The notes beneath the pieces were generated by a model that saw only the letters and a list, made by a program, of their open reading frames with translations, was not told the origin of the DNA and searched no databases. Source: Lachnospiraceae bacterium (GTDB taxonomy: Bacteria > Bacillota > Clostridia > Lachnospirales > Lachnospiraceae). Taken from it: a stretch of DNA of 64,000 bases. Numbering within the stretch: the first letter of the stretch is position 1; the number at the start of each line of letters is the position of its first letter. Position numbers and translations under genes: made by a program. The stretch is taken from assembly GCA_017439675.1 (NCBI GenBank), contig JAFSIQ010000029.1, positions 17,428 to 81,427 of the forward strand, in the 5' to 3' direction. This document shows positions 9,026 to 17,657 of the stretch, in pieces.

Positions 9026-10408
9026 CTAGTACAATAACGCTGCCTCGATAATTCCATCTTTCAGCACAAATTTGACATGCTTTAATTCCTGTTTCACATC
9101 AATTCCAGTTCCAGCAATCTCTACTCTGCAACCCGGAAAGATTACCTTTTGCACGGTAACATTAGCATCTTTTCCGCTACGAATCAAAGCTTCACTTTTT
9201 ATCTTTTCCGTCTGATATCTTTTTAATTCAGTGGTCTTAATCACCTTTGCTTGAATAATCTTCATACGACGATTGTTCACTTCTTTTGTCACATTGGTTT
9301 TTGCCATTCGTTCTAACACCTTTGCAGAACGTTCCAACAAATCCACTTCATCCTCTACCTTTTTAATAAGACCAATCAGTTCTGCATCCCTTGCCAAAGT
9401 GCTAGGCAACGCACCTGCCACCAAAAGGGTAGCAATCTCCGTCTCGTTTCCAGCTTCTGTCAACTCCATCCCCTGCACTGCATGGACAGAGCCTCCTAGT
9501 ACAACTGCATCCTTTCCTTCCACTAATACCTTACCCTCAGCTTCCAACTGGGAATTCATAACTGAACGCACTAATATATTACCGCCTGCCACCGCCTGAG
9601 AGTTTTCAAAGAATTTGCAGGAAATATCTCCACCTGCCACTAATTTTCCTGAAAACTTGCCCTGCATACCATTATGCACGGTAATATTCTTCCCTGCCTC
9701 AATCTGACAGTTACCTACATGTCCTTTGATTTCGATGTTGCCGGATGCCTTTACATTCATACCCGATTTGACATCACCTCGAATATTCACATCGCCATCG
9801 AAGTCAATATGTCCATGGTTAATATCCACATCACCCTCTACCTCTAATAGGTTGGTAATGCGAAATCCCCTTTCCGTTATCTCCACCATACCATGAATGG
9901 CTGCATAATATTTGCCATCTTCATGATAGAAGCCTTTTCCTTTCAAAACCGGCAAATCCTTACCGCGTTTTGGTGCCAACATGGTATTATCCACTGCATA
10001 TCCGTACTCGCCATTCGTTGCCCGCACATACTCTGCTAGCAAATCGCCTTCTTCTACCACAGTCTGTGCTGCTGTATGCACATACTCCACCGAGCCATCT
10101 TCCAGCTCTCGCGGTGTATCTTCCATCTTTGCCTGCGCCACATGGTAAATATAATAACCGTCCTTGCCAGGGACAGAAGGTTTCCCCTGAGCCACCTCAA
10201 TAAAGATGTCATAAATCGCATTTTGAAGCACATCACAAAGAGCAGACTCCATTATGCCTGCTTTCACATTCTTCGACGCTAACAACGACTTCAATTCATC
10301 CACCGTCCATTCACTGCCATTGCTATCCAAGCGCAGCTTCATCTTGGCAGACATTTTATCATCACTGATTATAATCTCCGGAATACATAATTGTGCGTTC
10401 TTCTCCAT
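9026..10408 (-). CDS. FapA-family (DUF342) polymer-forming beta-helix protein
   Basis: A protein of about 460 residues of the FapA/DUF342 type. An N-terminal alpha/beta domain precedes a repetitive Gly-rich right-handed beta-helix core (DVDINHGHIDFDGDVNIRGD, then NIEIKGHVGNCQIEAGKNI, about residues 205-320). A coiled-coil-like segment (about 335-400, LIKKVEDEVDLLERSAKVLE) and a short C-terminal beta region follow. Members are cytoplasmic, and some are linked to flagellar assembly or surface regulation; the exact role is not established, and no flagellar gene is nearby. I chose the ATG at 10408 (MEKNAQ), preceded by a purine-rich GGAAGGTGGGG stretch. Confidence 0.8.
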   Translation of the reverse strand: MEKNAQLCIPEIIISDDKMSAKMKLRLDSNGSEWTVDELKSLLASKNVKAGIMESALCDVLQNAIYDIFIEVAQGKPSVPGKDGYYIYHVAQAKMEDTPRELEDGSVEYVHTAAQTVVEEGDLLAEYVRATNGEYGYAVDNTMLAPKRGKDLPVLKGKGFYHEDGKYYAAIHGMVEITERGFRITNLLEVEGDVDINHGHIDFDGDVNIRGDVKSGMNVKASGNIEIKGHVGNCQIEAGKNITVHNGMQGKFSGKLVAGGDISCKFFENSQAVAGGNILVRSVMNSQLEAEGKVLVEGKDAVVLGGSVHAVQGMELTEAGNETEIATLLVAGALPSTLARDAELIGLIKKVEDEVDLLERSAKVLERMAKTNVTKEVNNRRMKIIQAKVIKTTELKRYQTEKIKSEALIRSGKDANVTVQKVIFPGCRVEIAGTGIDVKQELKHVKFVLKDGIIEAALLY

Positions 10409-10512
10409 ACCAGTCACCCCACCTTCCTGGTGCAAACCGCAGCGGTTCCGCATATGCCTAATATACTATATATCGGCATTTCAAGCCTCTTTACTAACTA
10501 GATATATGAAAA

Positions 10513-10544
10513 AAGCTCTAATATACTATAACATATTAGAGCTT
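10513..10544 (-). terminator. Terminator of the transcarbamoylase gene
   Basis: Inverted repeat AAGCTCTAATAT/ATATTAGAGCTT lies 10 bases after the stop at 10554. In the minus direction it runs into TTTTTTCATAT. Confidence 0.85.
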
Positions 10545-10553
10545 ACTTGTGAA

Positions 10554-11489
10554 TTATTTTGTTAATAATGTAACCATAACTGCTTTTTCCGCATGGCGTC
10601 TATTCTCTGCCTGATCAAGAATCAAGTCTAGGTTGTCATTCACAACCTCCTGGCTGATTTCAAATCCAACATGCATCGGCATGTCATGCATTACCCTTGC
10701 CTTGCTACCTGCCAATAATTCCTTGTTAATCTGGTATGGCATCATTTTAGCAAGAGTCTCTTCCTTCTGCTTCTGATATGCAGGATTATTGAAGAACTCC
10801 ATATCTACCCATGTATCTGTATAAAGTACATCCATATCTGCAACATACTTCTTTGCTTCTTCCATAGACATCGCTGGGTCTAACTCCACGTAATGACCAC
10901 TCGCCTTTGCCTTTTCATAGAAATCCGCATCTACTGCGGTTTCATTTACAAGTGGAGTCAAGCCATAAATGGTACCCTCGCCCATCTTTGCAAAAAATTC
11001 CACAAGGGAATTAAACACATTATTCTTGGCACCTATGTACATAAGCTTCACATTCAAACCACCAAAATGTTCTTTGAACGTCAAAGCATCTGCTAAAATC
11101 TGACATGGATGATAGGTAGAATCACATCCATTGATAAACGGAACTGTAACATTGTCAGCAAAAAGCTTTACCGTATCCGCCTTAATCAGACGCGCCATGA
11201 TAATATCTACATTGCGACATACATACTTAATCTCCGAAACTGGTTCACCAAGGACAAAATTGGAATCCTCCCAAAGCTGATTGTAATAGCTTCCGCCAAG
11301 CTCTGTAATACCTGTGGTAAACGACAAGAAGGTACGGGTAGAAGTCTTTTCAAACAAAGTGTATAACTTTTTCCCCTTCAAGGTTTCCGCATACTTCTCC
11401 GGATTCTTCTTCATGTCATAGGCCAAATCTAAAATGTCCTTCAATTCTTCTTTGCTAAAATTGCTGAAATTAATCATGTTCTTCATCAT
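10554..11489 (-). CDS. Transcarbamoylase of the ornithine/aspartate carbamoyltransferase fold, substrate uncertain
   Basis: A 311-residue enzyme with the carbamoyl-phosphate binding loop EKTSTRTFLSF (STRT at 50-53) and a YHPCQILAD motif, so it should use carbamoyl phosphate. In place of the HCLP motif that contacts ornithine in OTCases it reads MHDMPMHVGFEI (His267-Asp-Met-Pro). This makes a plain argF assignment doubtful; it could be a variant OTCase or act on another amine or amino acid. ATG at 11489 follows GGAAGG by six bases, which decides it over an upstream in-frame ATG. It has its own terminator and no other arginine genes nearby. Confidence 0.75.
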   Translation of the reverse strand: MMKNMINFSNFSKEELKDILDLAYDMKKNPEKYAETLKGKKLYTLFEKTSTRTFLSFTTGITELGGSYYNQLWEDSNFVLGEPVSEIKYVCRNVDIIMARLIKADTVKLFADNVTVPFINGCDSTYHPCQILADALTFKEHFGGLNVKLMYIGAKNNVFNSLVEFFAKMGEGTIYGLTPLVNETAVDADFYEKAKASGHYVELDPAMSMEEAKKYVADMDVLYTDTWVDMEFFNNPAYQKQKEETLAKMMPYQINKELLAGSKARVMHDMPMHVGFEISQEVVNDNLDLILDQAENRRHAEKAVMVTLLTK

Positions 11490-11684
11490 CTGTAACCTTC
11501 CTTCTTCTTTTTCATTGTCTGCCATTCCTTGCATTTTTTCATCTATACATACTAATTATATTTTAAGAATAGATTACCATTATACCCACTTTCATATATA
11601 AAATGCAACAAAAAATGCGAATATATGTCAAATTTGTATAATTTATACTGATTATTGCTTCATTTTACCGACATCGGCGGTTTT
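11490..11684. other. AT-rich intergenic region upstream of the transcarbamoylase
   Basis: No gene is seen. A short ACCG/CGGT hairpin followed by six T residues on the plus strand (about 11669-11687) faces away from any plus-strand gene, so its role is unclear. Confidence 0.4.
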
Positions 11685-12464
11685 TTACACGGTTTCGCCC
11701 TGATCCTCTGACATATTCACCAAATCATCATCCGATACCTTAACATTGGGCATGACTGTTAAGTTGTCTTCTCTAGCAGGAACACTATGTAAGTTTTTCC
11801 GTTTTAATCTTCGTTGCCTACGCTTGTCCACCGGACGAATATTGGTAGCCGCGGCCTCCTGTCTCGCTCTTTGTATCTCTCGGAGCGTCTGGTCTAGCTT
11901 TCGGAATCTCTCTTCCGCTCGTTCCTCCTGTTCCTTCGTCATTCCAGAAAGATGATTCACCACCGCATCTGCCGCATGCGTTCCTACGCTTTGTCCTATC
12001 ATTTCCCTATTTTCCTGAATAGCATTAGACACAATTCGGTTCATAATCTGCTGAAACTGCTGCATTTTTTCTTCGTTTTCCACCAACTTACTCTGTACTG
12101 GAACCAATTCCTTCTGAGATTCTTTCCCACCTTCCTTTTTCGAAGCCTCTAAAACAGATACAACGCTCGTTTCCTTTTCCTCTCTCTGAACAGAAACCGC
12201 CATCTTACTTTGAGCATCCTTTGATGACTCTATCTGTCCTCTTCGCATATCCAAATAACTTCGAATTGCTTTTAGTTGCAATCCGTTTTCCTTCAACGTC
12301 TTGACTTTAGATAACAACTCTATATCCCGTTTTGTGTAATATCGATGTCCCATTCCGTTTCGATGAATGTCCATCTTTAGCTCCTCTTCCCAATACCGCA
12401 GCACATGAGCTTCCACTCCCACCAAAGCCGCTGCTTCCTTAATCAAATAACGTTCCTCTTTCAT
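11685..12464 (-). CDS. MerR-type DNA-binding protein with a long basic tail
   Basis: A 259-residue protein. Residues 1-75 form a MerR winged helix (YLIKEAAALVGVEAHVLRYW, then GHRYYTKRDIELLSKVKTLK). The middle (about 130-200) is Gln/Glu-rich and likely coiled-coil. The C-terminal part has a strongly basic patch (DKRRQRRLKRKNLH, about 213-226) and an acidic end. There is no metal- or drug-binding domain of classical MerR activators, so it may be an architectural or chromosome-associated protein of the RacA-like kind rather than an effector-sensing activator; that is inference. The ATG has a strong AGGAGGAA site. Confidence 0.75.
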   Translation of the reverse strand: MKEERYLIKEAAALVGVEAHVLRYWEEELKMDIHRNGMGHRYYTKRDIELLSKVKTLKENGLQLKAIRSYLDMRRGQIESSKDAQSKMAVSVQREEKETSVVSVLEASKKEGGKESQKELVPVQSKLVENEEKMQQFQQIMNRIVSNAIQENREMIGQSVGTHAADAVVNHLSGMTKEQEERAEERFRKLDQTLREIQRARQEAAATNIRPVDKRRQRRLKRKNLHSVPAREDNLTVMPNVKVSDDDLVNMSEDQGETV

Positions 12465-12520
12465 TTTCAGTATTCCTCCTGTCCTATTACTTAAGCCTTT
12501 CCCTATTATAAAAAAGAAAA

Positions 12521-12549
12521 TGAGGTTGTCCTAGTATAGTGCAACCTCA
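12521..12549 (-). terminator. Terminator of the CHAP/CW-binding gene
   Basis: Stem TGAGGTTG/CAACCTCA (12521-12528, 12542-12549); the minus-strand tail TTTTCTTTTTT is a good U-tract. Confidence 0.8.
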
Positions 12550-12621
12550 AAATTTTTTCATATTTTCACTGAAATCGACAGATTCCGTTTGATTCTTTTC
12601 TTTTTCTCAAATTTCCCAACT

Positions 12622-14193
12622 TTATTGGCTAATATCTGTCACATAATCCATGTCTCCCACTGTAGCTTCTGTTTCAGACGTTTGTGCATCCTGACATTCG
12701 CCTGTAGTCTGCTCCGTCGCCTCTGTACTTTGTTCAGCGGTTGTCTCCTCGACATCAGCCACATACTTGCAACGTCCTTTCCTGTCCGCTTTATATACCT
12801 TTCCCTTGTAGGTAATTTCCTTATTCTTAACCATACGCCCCTTAGCGTCAAAGTAATAACGATACTTTCCAATCTTAAACAACTTGGACTGTGCTCTCAC
12901 ACCATTCTTTTGCAAGTAATACTTCTTACCTCCCTTGGTAATCCATTTCTTTTTCTGTATCACACCACTGCTATTCGCATAGTAATACTTGCCCTTATAT
13001 TTCTTAAATCCCTTCGAGCGTTTTCCGTTGGCATTGAAGTAATATTGCTTAGAACCAATCTTTACAATCTCATTTTGGGCCATGCTACCATCTTCTGTGA
13101 CATACACAAGTTTTCCTTTATAATAAAGCCACTGGGACTTCAATACAATTCCGTCTGCATTCACGTAATAGGTCTCTTTCTCCAATGTAAACCATTGATT
13201 TTTCTGTAGCACACCCTTATTGTTGAAATAATAGGTGTAATTATTCACATCATAAAAACCGGTTACTCTGTAACCTTTTTTATCAACATAATACTTTTTC
13301 TTCTTGATGGTAAGCCATCGCTTTTTCTGAAGCTTGCCCTCTTTGTAATACACATAATTCACTCCATCAGATGCCTTTTTCCAGCCTGTGAACTCTGCAT
13401 CTATCTCCGTAGTATCTTCTGTAGTAGTTTCTCCACCCGTTGCCCCTGTGGTTCCCTGTTCTGTAGTCGCGTCCGAGCCTGTACTTCCGGATTCTGTCGT
13501 TCCACCAGAACCACCCACATCGACATTCTGACTACCAATCACTGTATCGTAATTAGCCGCACGTTCGTAATAGGTAATGTTAGCGGTAGACAAATTGATA
13601 ATACGTCCCCATGAAATCTGACAAGCACCTGAATAGTTTGCTTCTCCCACCATGATATTATCACCTGTTCTAGCAATAACGAAAACAGAGTGCCCATCAT
13701 AGTCCAAACGAACAATATCTCCAACCCGGATACTTGCAATCTGTGCAGCGGTAGGGCTACTAATCTTCGTCCATGTAGTCTCACCAAACACATCATATCC
13801 AAGCTTATTGGCAAAGCCCATACACTGAGTAGCCATTAAATGACCTCCCCCACCGGTAAAATGATTGCAGGTACATCCACCCGTTCCGTAGATATGATCT
13901 ACACCGGCAGTTTTGCCTGCATCACCATGTAACGAGCACGCTGTATCCGTATATCCATCCGAATTATCCGCAAGCTTGCCAACCTTATTCCAGTACTTTC
14001 CATGCGGAAACTTCACCTGCAATTCTGCCACCTTAGCTTGAAAATCAATGGTTGCTGCCTGAGTAGTCACATCCGTCCATAGTGCAAATATCACTACCAA
14101 CAACATGCCCAACAGCACATGCTTGTGTCTCTTCCTTCTGTCCATTGCATTCCCATAGTTCGCTTTCTCTCTTGTATCTATCATTTCGTGCAT
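12622..14193 (-). CDS. Secreted CHAP-like amidase/peptidase with cell-wall-binding repeats
   Basis: The 523-residue protein has a signal-anchor near 25-46 ending in TTQAAT. The N-terminal domain (about 48-205) has CHAP-like features: Cys in QCMGFANKLGYD, His in GDIVRLDYDGHSVFVIA, and GEANYSG. A Thr/Ser/Gly-rich linker (about 215-265) leads to eight or so CW-binding/choline-binding-type repeats (about 270-475; e.g. KKYYVDKKGYRVTG, YYFNANGKRSKG). The tail is Thr/Glu-rich. It is predicted to cut peptidoglycan peptide or amide bonds while held to the wall by the repeats. It starts 19 bases after the uvrA stop and may be partly transcribed with uvrA; a terminator follows. Confidence 0.82.
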   Translation of the reverse strand: MHEMIDTREKANYGNAMDRRKRHKHVLLGMLLVVIFALWTDVTTQAATIDFQAKVAELQVKFPHGKYWNKVGKLADNSDGYTDTACSLHGDAGKTAGVDHIYGTGGCTCNHFTGGGGHLMATQCMGFANKLGYDVFGETTWTKISSPTAAQIASIRVGDIVRLDYDGHSVFVIARTGDNIMVGEANYSGACQISWGRIINLSTANITYYERAANYDTVIGSQNVDVGGSGGTTESGSTGSDATTEQGTTGATGGETTTEDTTEIDAEFTGWKKASDGVNYVYYKEGKLQKKRWLTIKKKKYYVDKKGYRVTGFYDVNNYTYYFNNKGVLQKNQWFTLEKETYYVNADGIVLKSQWLYYKGKLVYVTEDGSMAQNEIVKIGSKQYYFNANGKRSKGFKKYKGKYYYANSSGVIQKKKWITKGGKKYYLQKNGVRAQSKLFKIGKYRYYFDAKGRMVKNKEITYKGKVYKADRKGRCKYVADVEETTAEQSTEATEQTTGECQDAQTSETEATVGDMDYVTDISQ

Positions 14194-14212
14194 ACTCCAT
14201 CATCCTTCGTAA

Positions 14213-17035
14213 TCATGATAACATCTTCTTTAAATACTGTCCTGTATAACTCTTGTCACATTGTACTACTTCTTCTGGGGTTCCTGCAACAACAATCGTA
14301 CCACCACGATCACCGCCCTCTGGTCCAATATCCACAATATAATCTGCTGCCTTCACCACTTCTAGATTATGCTCAATGACTACCACCGTATTACCACCCG
14401 CTGCAAGACGATGCAAAATCTCAACAAGCTTATGCACATCTGCAAAATGGAGTCCTGTCGTTGGCTCATCCAAAATATAGATTGTCTTACCTGTACTCCT
14501 ACGGGATAATTCTGTTGCCAACTTCACACGTTGCGCCTCACCACCAGACAACGTAGTAGATGGTTGTCCCAGACGAATGTAACCGAGACCAACCTCCTTT
14601 AGGGTTTCAATCTTACGAAGAATAGAAGGCACATTCTCAAAAAACTTACAAGCCTCATCTACCGTCATATCCAACACATCAAATATATTCTTACCCTTAT
14701 ACATTACTTCTAACGTCTCGCGATTATAACGCTTACCACCACACACCTCACAAGGTACATACACGTCCGGAAGGAAATGCATCTCTATCTTAATAATACC
14801 ATCACCTTTACATGCCTCACAGCGTCCACCGGATATATTAAATGAGAATCTTCCCTTCTTATATCCGCGCGACTTGGCGTCCTTCGTCCCTGCAAACAAG
14901 TCACGAATCATATCAAATACACCTGTGTATGTGGCAGGATTCGAACGTGGAGTTCTACCAATTGGCGACTGATCGATATCAATCACCTTGTCAAGCTGCT
15001 CTAGTCCTTCAATTCCATCATGGTCTCCAGCCTTAATTCTTGCACGATTCAATTCCTTTGCCAAATGCTTATATAAAATCTCATTCACCAAAGAGCTCTT
15101 ACCAGAACCTGACACACCGGTTACGCAGGTCATCACACCAAGAGGAAATGGCACATCTATATTCTTCAAGTTATTCTGTCTCGCACCCTTCACCGTAATC
15201 CAACCAGTCGGCTGCTTTCTCTCCTCTGGCACAGGAATCTTCATGCGTCCAGACAAATACGCACCAGTAATAGACTTCTTACATTTCATAATCTGCTGGG
15301 CAGTTCCCTGCGCAATCACTTCACCACCCATCTCACCGGCACCAGGCCCAATATCTACGATATGGTCCGCCGCAAGCATCGTATCCTCATCATGTTCTAC
15401 TACAATTAACGTATTGCCCAAATCCCGCAAATGCTTCAATGTACCAATCAACTTGTCATTATCTCTCTGGTGCAACCCGATACTTGGCTCGTCCAAAATG
15501 TAAGCAACACCCACAAGTCCAGAACCCACCTGTGTAGCAAGACGGATTCGCTGTGCCTCACCACCGGATAAGGATGCTGTCGGTCTATAAAGCGCAAGAT
15601 AATCTAATCCTACATTCATGAGAAAATGAAGTCTTGCCTTAATCTCCTTTAAAATCCCACCACCGATAAACTGCTGTCTATCTGTCAGTTCCATATTCTC
15701 CAAGAAATCCACCAATTTTTCAATCGACATGGTGGTAATCTCATAAATATTCTTATCAGCTACCGTAACCGCAAGTGACTCCCGCTTCAAACGCTGACCA
15801 TCGCAGACATCACAAGGAGTAATGGTCATAAAGCTCTCATATTCTTCCTTCATGGATTCTGAACCCACTTCCCGATAACGTCTCTGCACATTGCGAATCA
15901 GCCCTTCGAAAGCTACATCGTAGATGCCCTCGCCACGCTGTCCCTTGTAATGGACCTTTACCTCACGACCATTCGTACCATACAGAATAATCTTCCTTGC
16001 CTCCTCTGACATCTGATTAAATGGTGTATTCAAATCAAAGTCAAACTCCTTCGCTAACGCATCTAATATGGCTCTGGTATAGGATTTCTTATCGGTACAG
16101 GACTGCCAACCAAGCACCACAATGGCACCATCGGCAATGGAAAGATTCTGGTCTGGTATCATCAAATCCACATCAAACTCCATTTTGTAGCCAAGACCAA
16201 AACAAGTCGGACATGCACCAAATGGATTATTAAAGGAAAAGCTTCTTGGCTCAATCTCGTCGATGCTGATATTGCAATCCGGGCAAGCAAAACTAGAGCT
16301 TAGATTGATTGGTTTACCTCCAACCACATCCACCACCATAATTCCTTCTGCCAGTTTCATCACCGCCTCAATAGAATCATTGAGTCTTCGTTCTATTCCA
16401 CTCTTCACAACTAGTCTATCTACCACGATAGAAATATCATGCTTCTTGTTCTTATCCAATTCTATCTCTTCTGATAAATCATAAAGAGAACCATCCACAA
16501 TCACGCGAACATAACCACTTCGCTTTGCCTGAGCAAGCACCTTCTCATGACGCCCCTTACGACCGCGGACAACTGGTGCTAACAACTGAAACTTCGTTCC
16601 TTCTGGAAGCTCCATCACCGTATCCACCATCTGGTCCACCGTCTGTTTCTTAATCTCCTTGCCGCAGCATGGACAGTGCGGTACACCTATTCTTGCGTAT
16701 AACAGACGGAAATAATCATAGATTTCCGTTACCGTTCCCACCGTAGAACGTGGGTTACGATTGGTAGACTTCTGGTCAATGGAAATAGCAGGAGAAAGTC
16801 CTTCAATCTTCTCCACATCCGGCTTCTCTGCCTGTCCTAAAAACTGTCTCGCATAGGAAGACAGGGACTCCATGTAACGTCTCTGTCCCTCCGCATAAAT
16901 GGTGTCAAATGCAAGAGAGGACTTACCAGAACCTGACAGTCCAGTTACAACAACAAGCTCATCTCTCGGAATCTTAATATCTATATTTTTCAGATTGTGC
17001 TCCTTGGCACCTTTGATTGTAATGTATTGCTTCAT
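14213..17035 (-). CDS. uvrA: Excinuclease ABC subunit A
   Basis: UvrA is the DNA-damage sensor of nucleotide excision repair; a dimer loads UvrB onto lesions. The 940-residue length is normal. Both ABC ATPase halves are intact: Walker [15 protein letters not shown] (about 33-46) and [15 protein letters not shown] in the second half, signatures [14 protein letters not shown] and [14 protein letters not shown], and zinc Cys groups [15 protein letters not shown]...CPTC and CEACKGDG...[11 protein letters not shown] at 17035 is preceded by AGGAAAGTGGAG; a GTG two codons earlier is a weaker choice. A hairpin at 17063-17120 lies in the leader. No LexA box was found before it, unlike uvrB. Confidence 0.97.
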   Translation of the reverse strand: MKQYITIKGAKEHNLKNIDIKIPRDELVVVTGLSGSGKSSLAFDTIYAEGQRRYMESLSSYARQFLGQAEKPDVEKIEGLSPAISIDQKSTNRNPRSTVGTVTEIYDYFRLLYARIGVPHCPCCGKEIKKQTVDQMVDTVMELPEGTKFQLLAPVVRGRKGRHEKVLAQAKRSGYVRVIVDGSLYDLSEEIELDKNKKHDISIVVDRLVVKSGIERRLNDSIEAVMKLAEGIMVVDVVGGKPINLSSSFACPDCNISIDEIEPRSFSFNNPFGACPTCFGLGYKMEFDVDLMIPDQNLSIADGAIVVLGWQSCTDKKSYTRAILDALAKEFDFDLNTPFNQMSEEARKIILYGTNGREVKVHYKGQRGEGIYDVAFEGLIRNVQRRYREVGSESMKEEYESFMTITPCDVCDGQRLKRESLAVTVADKNIYEITTMSIEKLVDFLENMELTDRQQFIGGGILKEIKARLHFLMNVGLDYLALYRPTASLSGGEAQRIRLATQVGSGLVGVAYILDEPSIGLHQRDNDKLIGTLKHLRDLGNTLIVVEHDEDTMLAADHIVDIGPGAGEMGGEVIAQGTAQQIMKCKKSITGAYLSGRMKIPVPEERKQPTGWITVKGARQNNLKNIDVPFPLGVMTCVTGVSGSGKSSLVNEILYKHLAKELNRARIKAGDHDGIEGLEQLDKVIDIDQSPIGRTPRSNPATYTGVFDMIRDLFAGTKDAKSRGYKKGRFSFNISGGRCEACKGDGIIKIEMHFLPDVYVPCEVCGGKRYNRETLEVMYKGKNIFDVLDMTVDEACKFFENVPSILRKIETLKEVGLGYIRLGQPSTTLSGGEAQRVKLATELSRRSTGKTIYILDEPTTGLHFADVHKLVEILHRLAAGGNTVVVIEHNLEVVKAADYIVDIGPEGGDRGGTIVVAGTPEEVVQCDKSYTGQYLKKMLS

Positions 17036-17062
17036 CTCCACTTTCCTTTCATCTCATCCAAA

Positions 17063-17120
17063 CGATTGTGAAACTCTAATTTACATTATCGATATCGGTT
17101 TTGAAGAGTTTCACAATTGT
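17063..17120 (-). repeat. Inverted repeat in the uvrA leader
   Basis: Arms carrying ATTGTGAAACTCT (about 17065-17077) and AGAGTTTCACAAT (about 17105-17117) flank 27 bases that include the palindromic ATCGATAT. The GAGTTTC-containing arm matches sequences just upstream of asnB (59981) and of the Fn3 gene (31531). There is no T-run on either side; it looks like a regulatory or mobile repeat rather than a terminator. Confidence 0.65.
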
Positions 17121-17247
17121 TTAATCATCCCAACAACATTCACACTTATATTACTTTATTGATTATGATTGAATATAAAATATTTTGCAAGAGTAACTTC
17201 CTCCCAGAAGAAATAAATGTTCCTGATTAAAACCACAAAATCACAAA

Positions 17248-17275
17248 TTGACATCTTTTTATAATCTGCTATAAT
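17248..17275 (+). promoter_or_regulatory. Sigma-A promoter of the antitoxin RNA
   Basis: TTGACA (17248-17253), 16 bases, TATAAT (17270-17275): consensus boxes. No plus-strand coding gene follows; a strong terminator comes about 110 bases later. Confidence 0.85.
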
Positions 17276-17281
17276 GTATTT

Positions 17282-17390
17282 AACAAGGTAGTCGGAAGGT
17301 GAGTGCAGTTCACCCGACCCAGCAAAAAGAATTATAAGTTACAAAAAGTAGTCGTTATTCTCGCCAAAGAACAGGACGGCTACTTTTTAT
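17282..17390 (+). ncRNA. Putative antisense antitoxin RNA of a type I toxin-antitoxin pair
   Basis: A transcript of about 110 nt is predicted from a consensus promoter to the terminator at 17343-17388. It has no convincing coding frame. An inner stem (GTCGG...CCGAC, about 17290-17318) is visible. Its 3' half is complementary to the end of the small toxin-like gene at 17380-17463 on the other strand, the arrangement of TxpA/RatA-type pairs where the antisense RNA pairs with the 3' end of the toxin mRNA. The transcription start is estimated from the -10 box. Confidence 0.65.
17343..17388. terminator. Bidirectional terminator shared by antitoxin RNA and toxin mRNA
   Basis: AAAAAGTAGTCG (17343-17354) pairs along 12 positions, one of them G-U, with CGGCTACTTTTT (17377-17388). 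T-runs lie on both sides, so it works for both strands. The toxin stop codon TAG lies inside it. Confidence 0.8.
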
Positions 17391-17463
17391 TTTCTCTATT
17401 TAGAAATTCAAGAATCACCAATACCATAGTAAGTATTATCATGAATTCCTCATAAGTACTCAT
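17380..17463 (-). CDS. Small hydrophobic toxin-like peptide (holin-like, type I toxin)
   Basis: A 27-residue peptide starting MSTYEEFMI with one hydrophobic segment (about 8-22) and a charged end (NRENKK). This matches the short putative holin-like toxin family (typical start M-S-x-Y-E-x-x-M), whose members insert in the membrane when over-produced. The start at 17463 is favoured because GGAGGG lies eight bases upstream; an ATG two codons earlier abuts the ribosome site. The long GC-rich leader (about 17471-17540) can fold and may sequester the start, as is usual for type I toxins. It is missed by length-filtered gene calling. Confidence 0.7.
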   Translation of the reverse strand: MSTYEEFMIILTMVLVILEFLNRENKK

Positions 17464-17581
17464 AAGCATCACCCTCCCTGTAAGGCTCAGGTCAGATGAC
17501 TAGCACGTCCCCCGGCTACCCAGTTAAACACATTGCAGCCCCAAACTAACGTTCGAATATAGTATAACAAATTCCATTAAA

Positions 17582-17619
17582 AAAGTACAGAACAATTTCA
17601 AACATTTGTTCTGTACTTT
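17582..17619 (-). terminator. Terminator of the duplicated-domain membrane protein gene
   Basis: Thirteen-base arms AAAGTACAGAACA (17582-17594) and TGTTCTGTACTTT (17607-17619); the minus tail is TTTTTT. It separates that gene from the toxin promoter region. Confidence 0.85.
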
Positions 17620-17657
17620 CACATCTTTTTATTCACTCACTGCCTTTGAGCCCCTTA

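Noticed and set aside
11660-11690. Terminator-like ACCG/CGGT hairpin with T-run on the plus strand
   Set aside because: No plus-strand gene ends there and the stem is only four bases.
12589-13209. 206-codon plus-strand frame opposite the CHAP/CW-binding gene
   Set aside because: It is a shadow of the repeat-rich minus-strand gene with no ribosome site or family resemblance.
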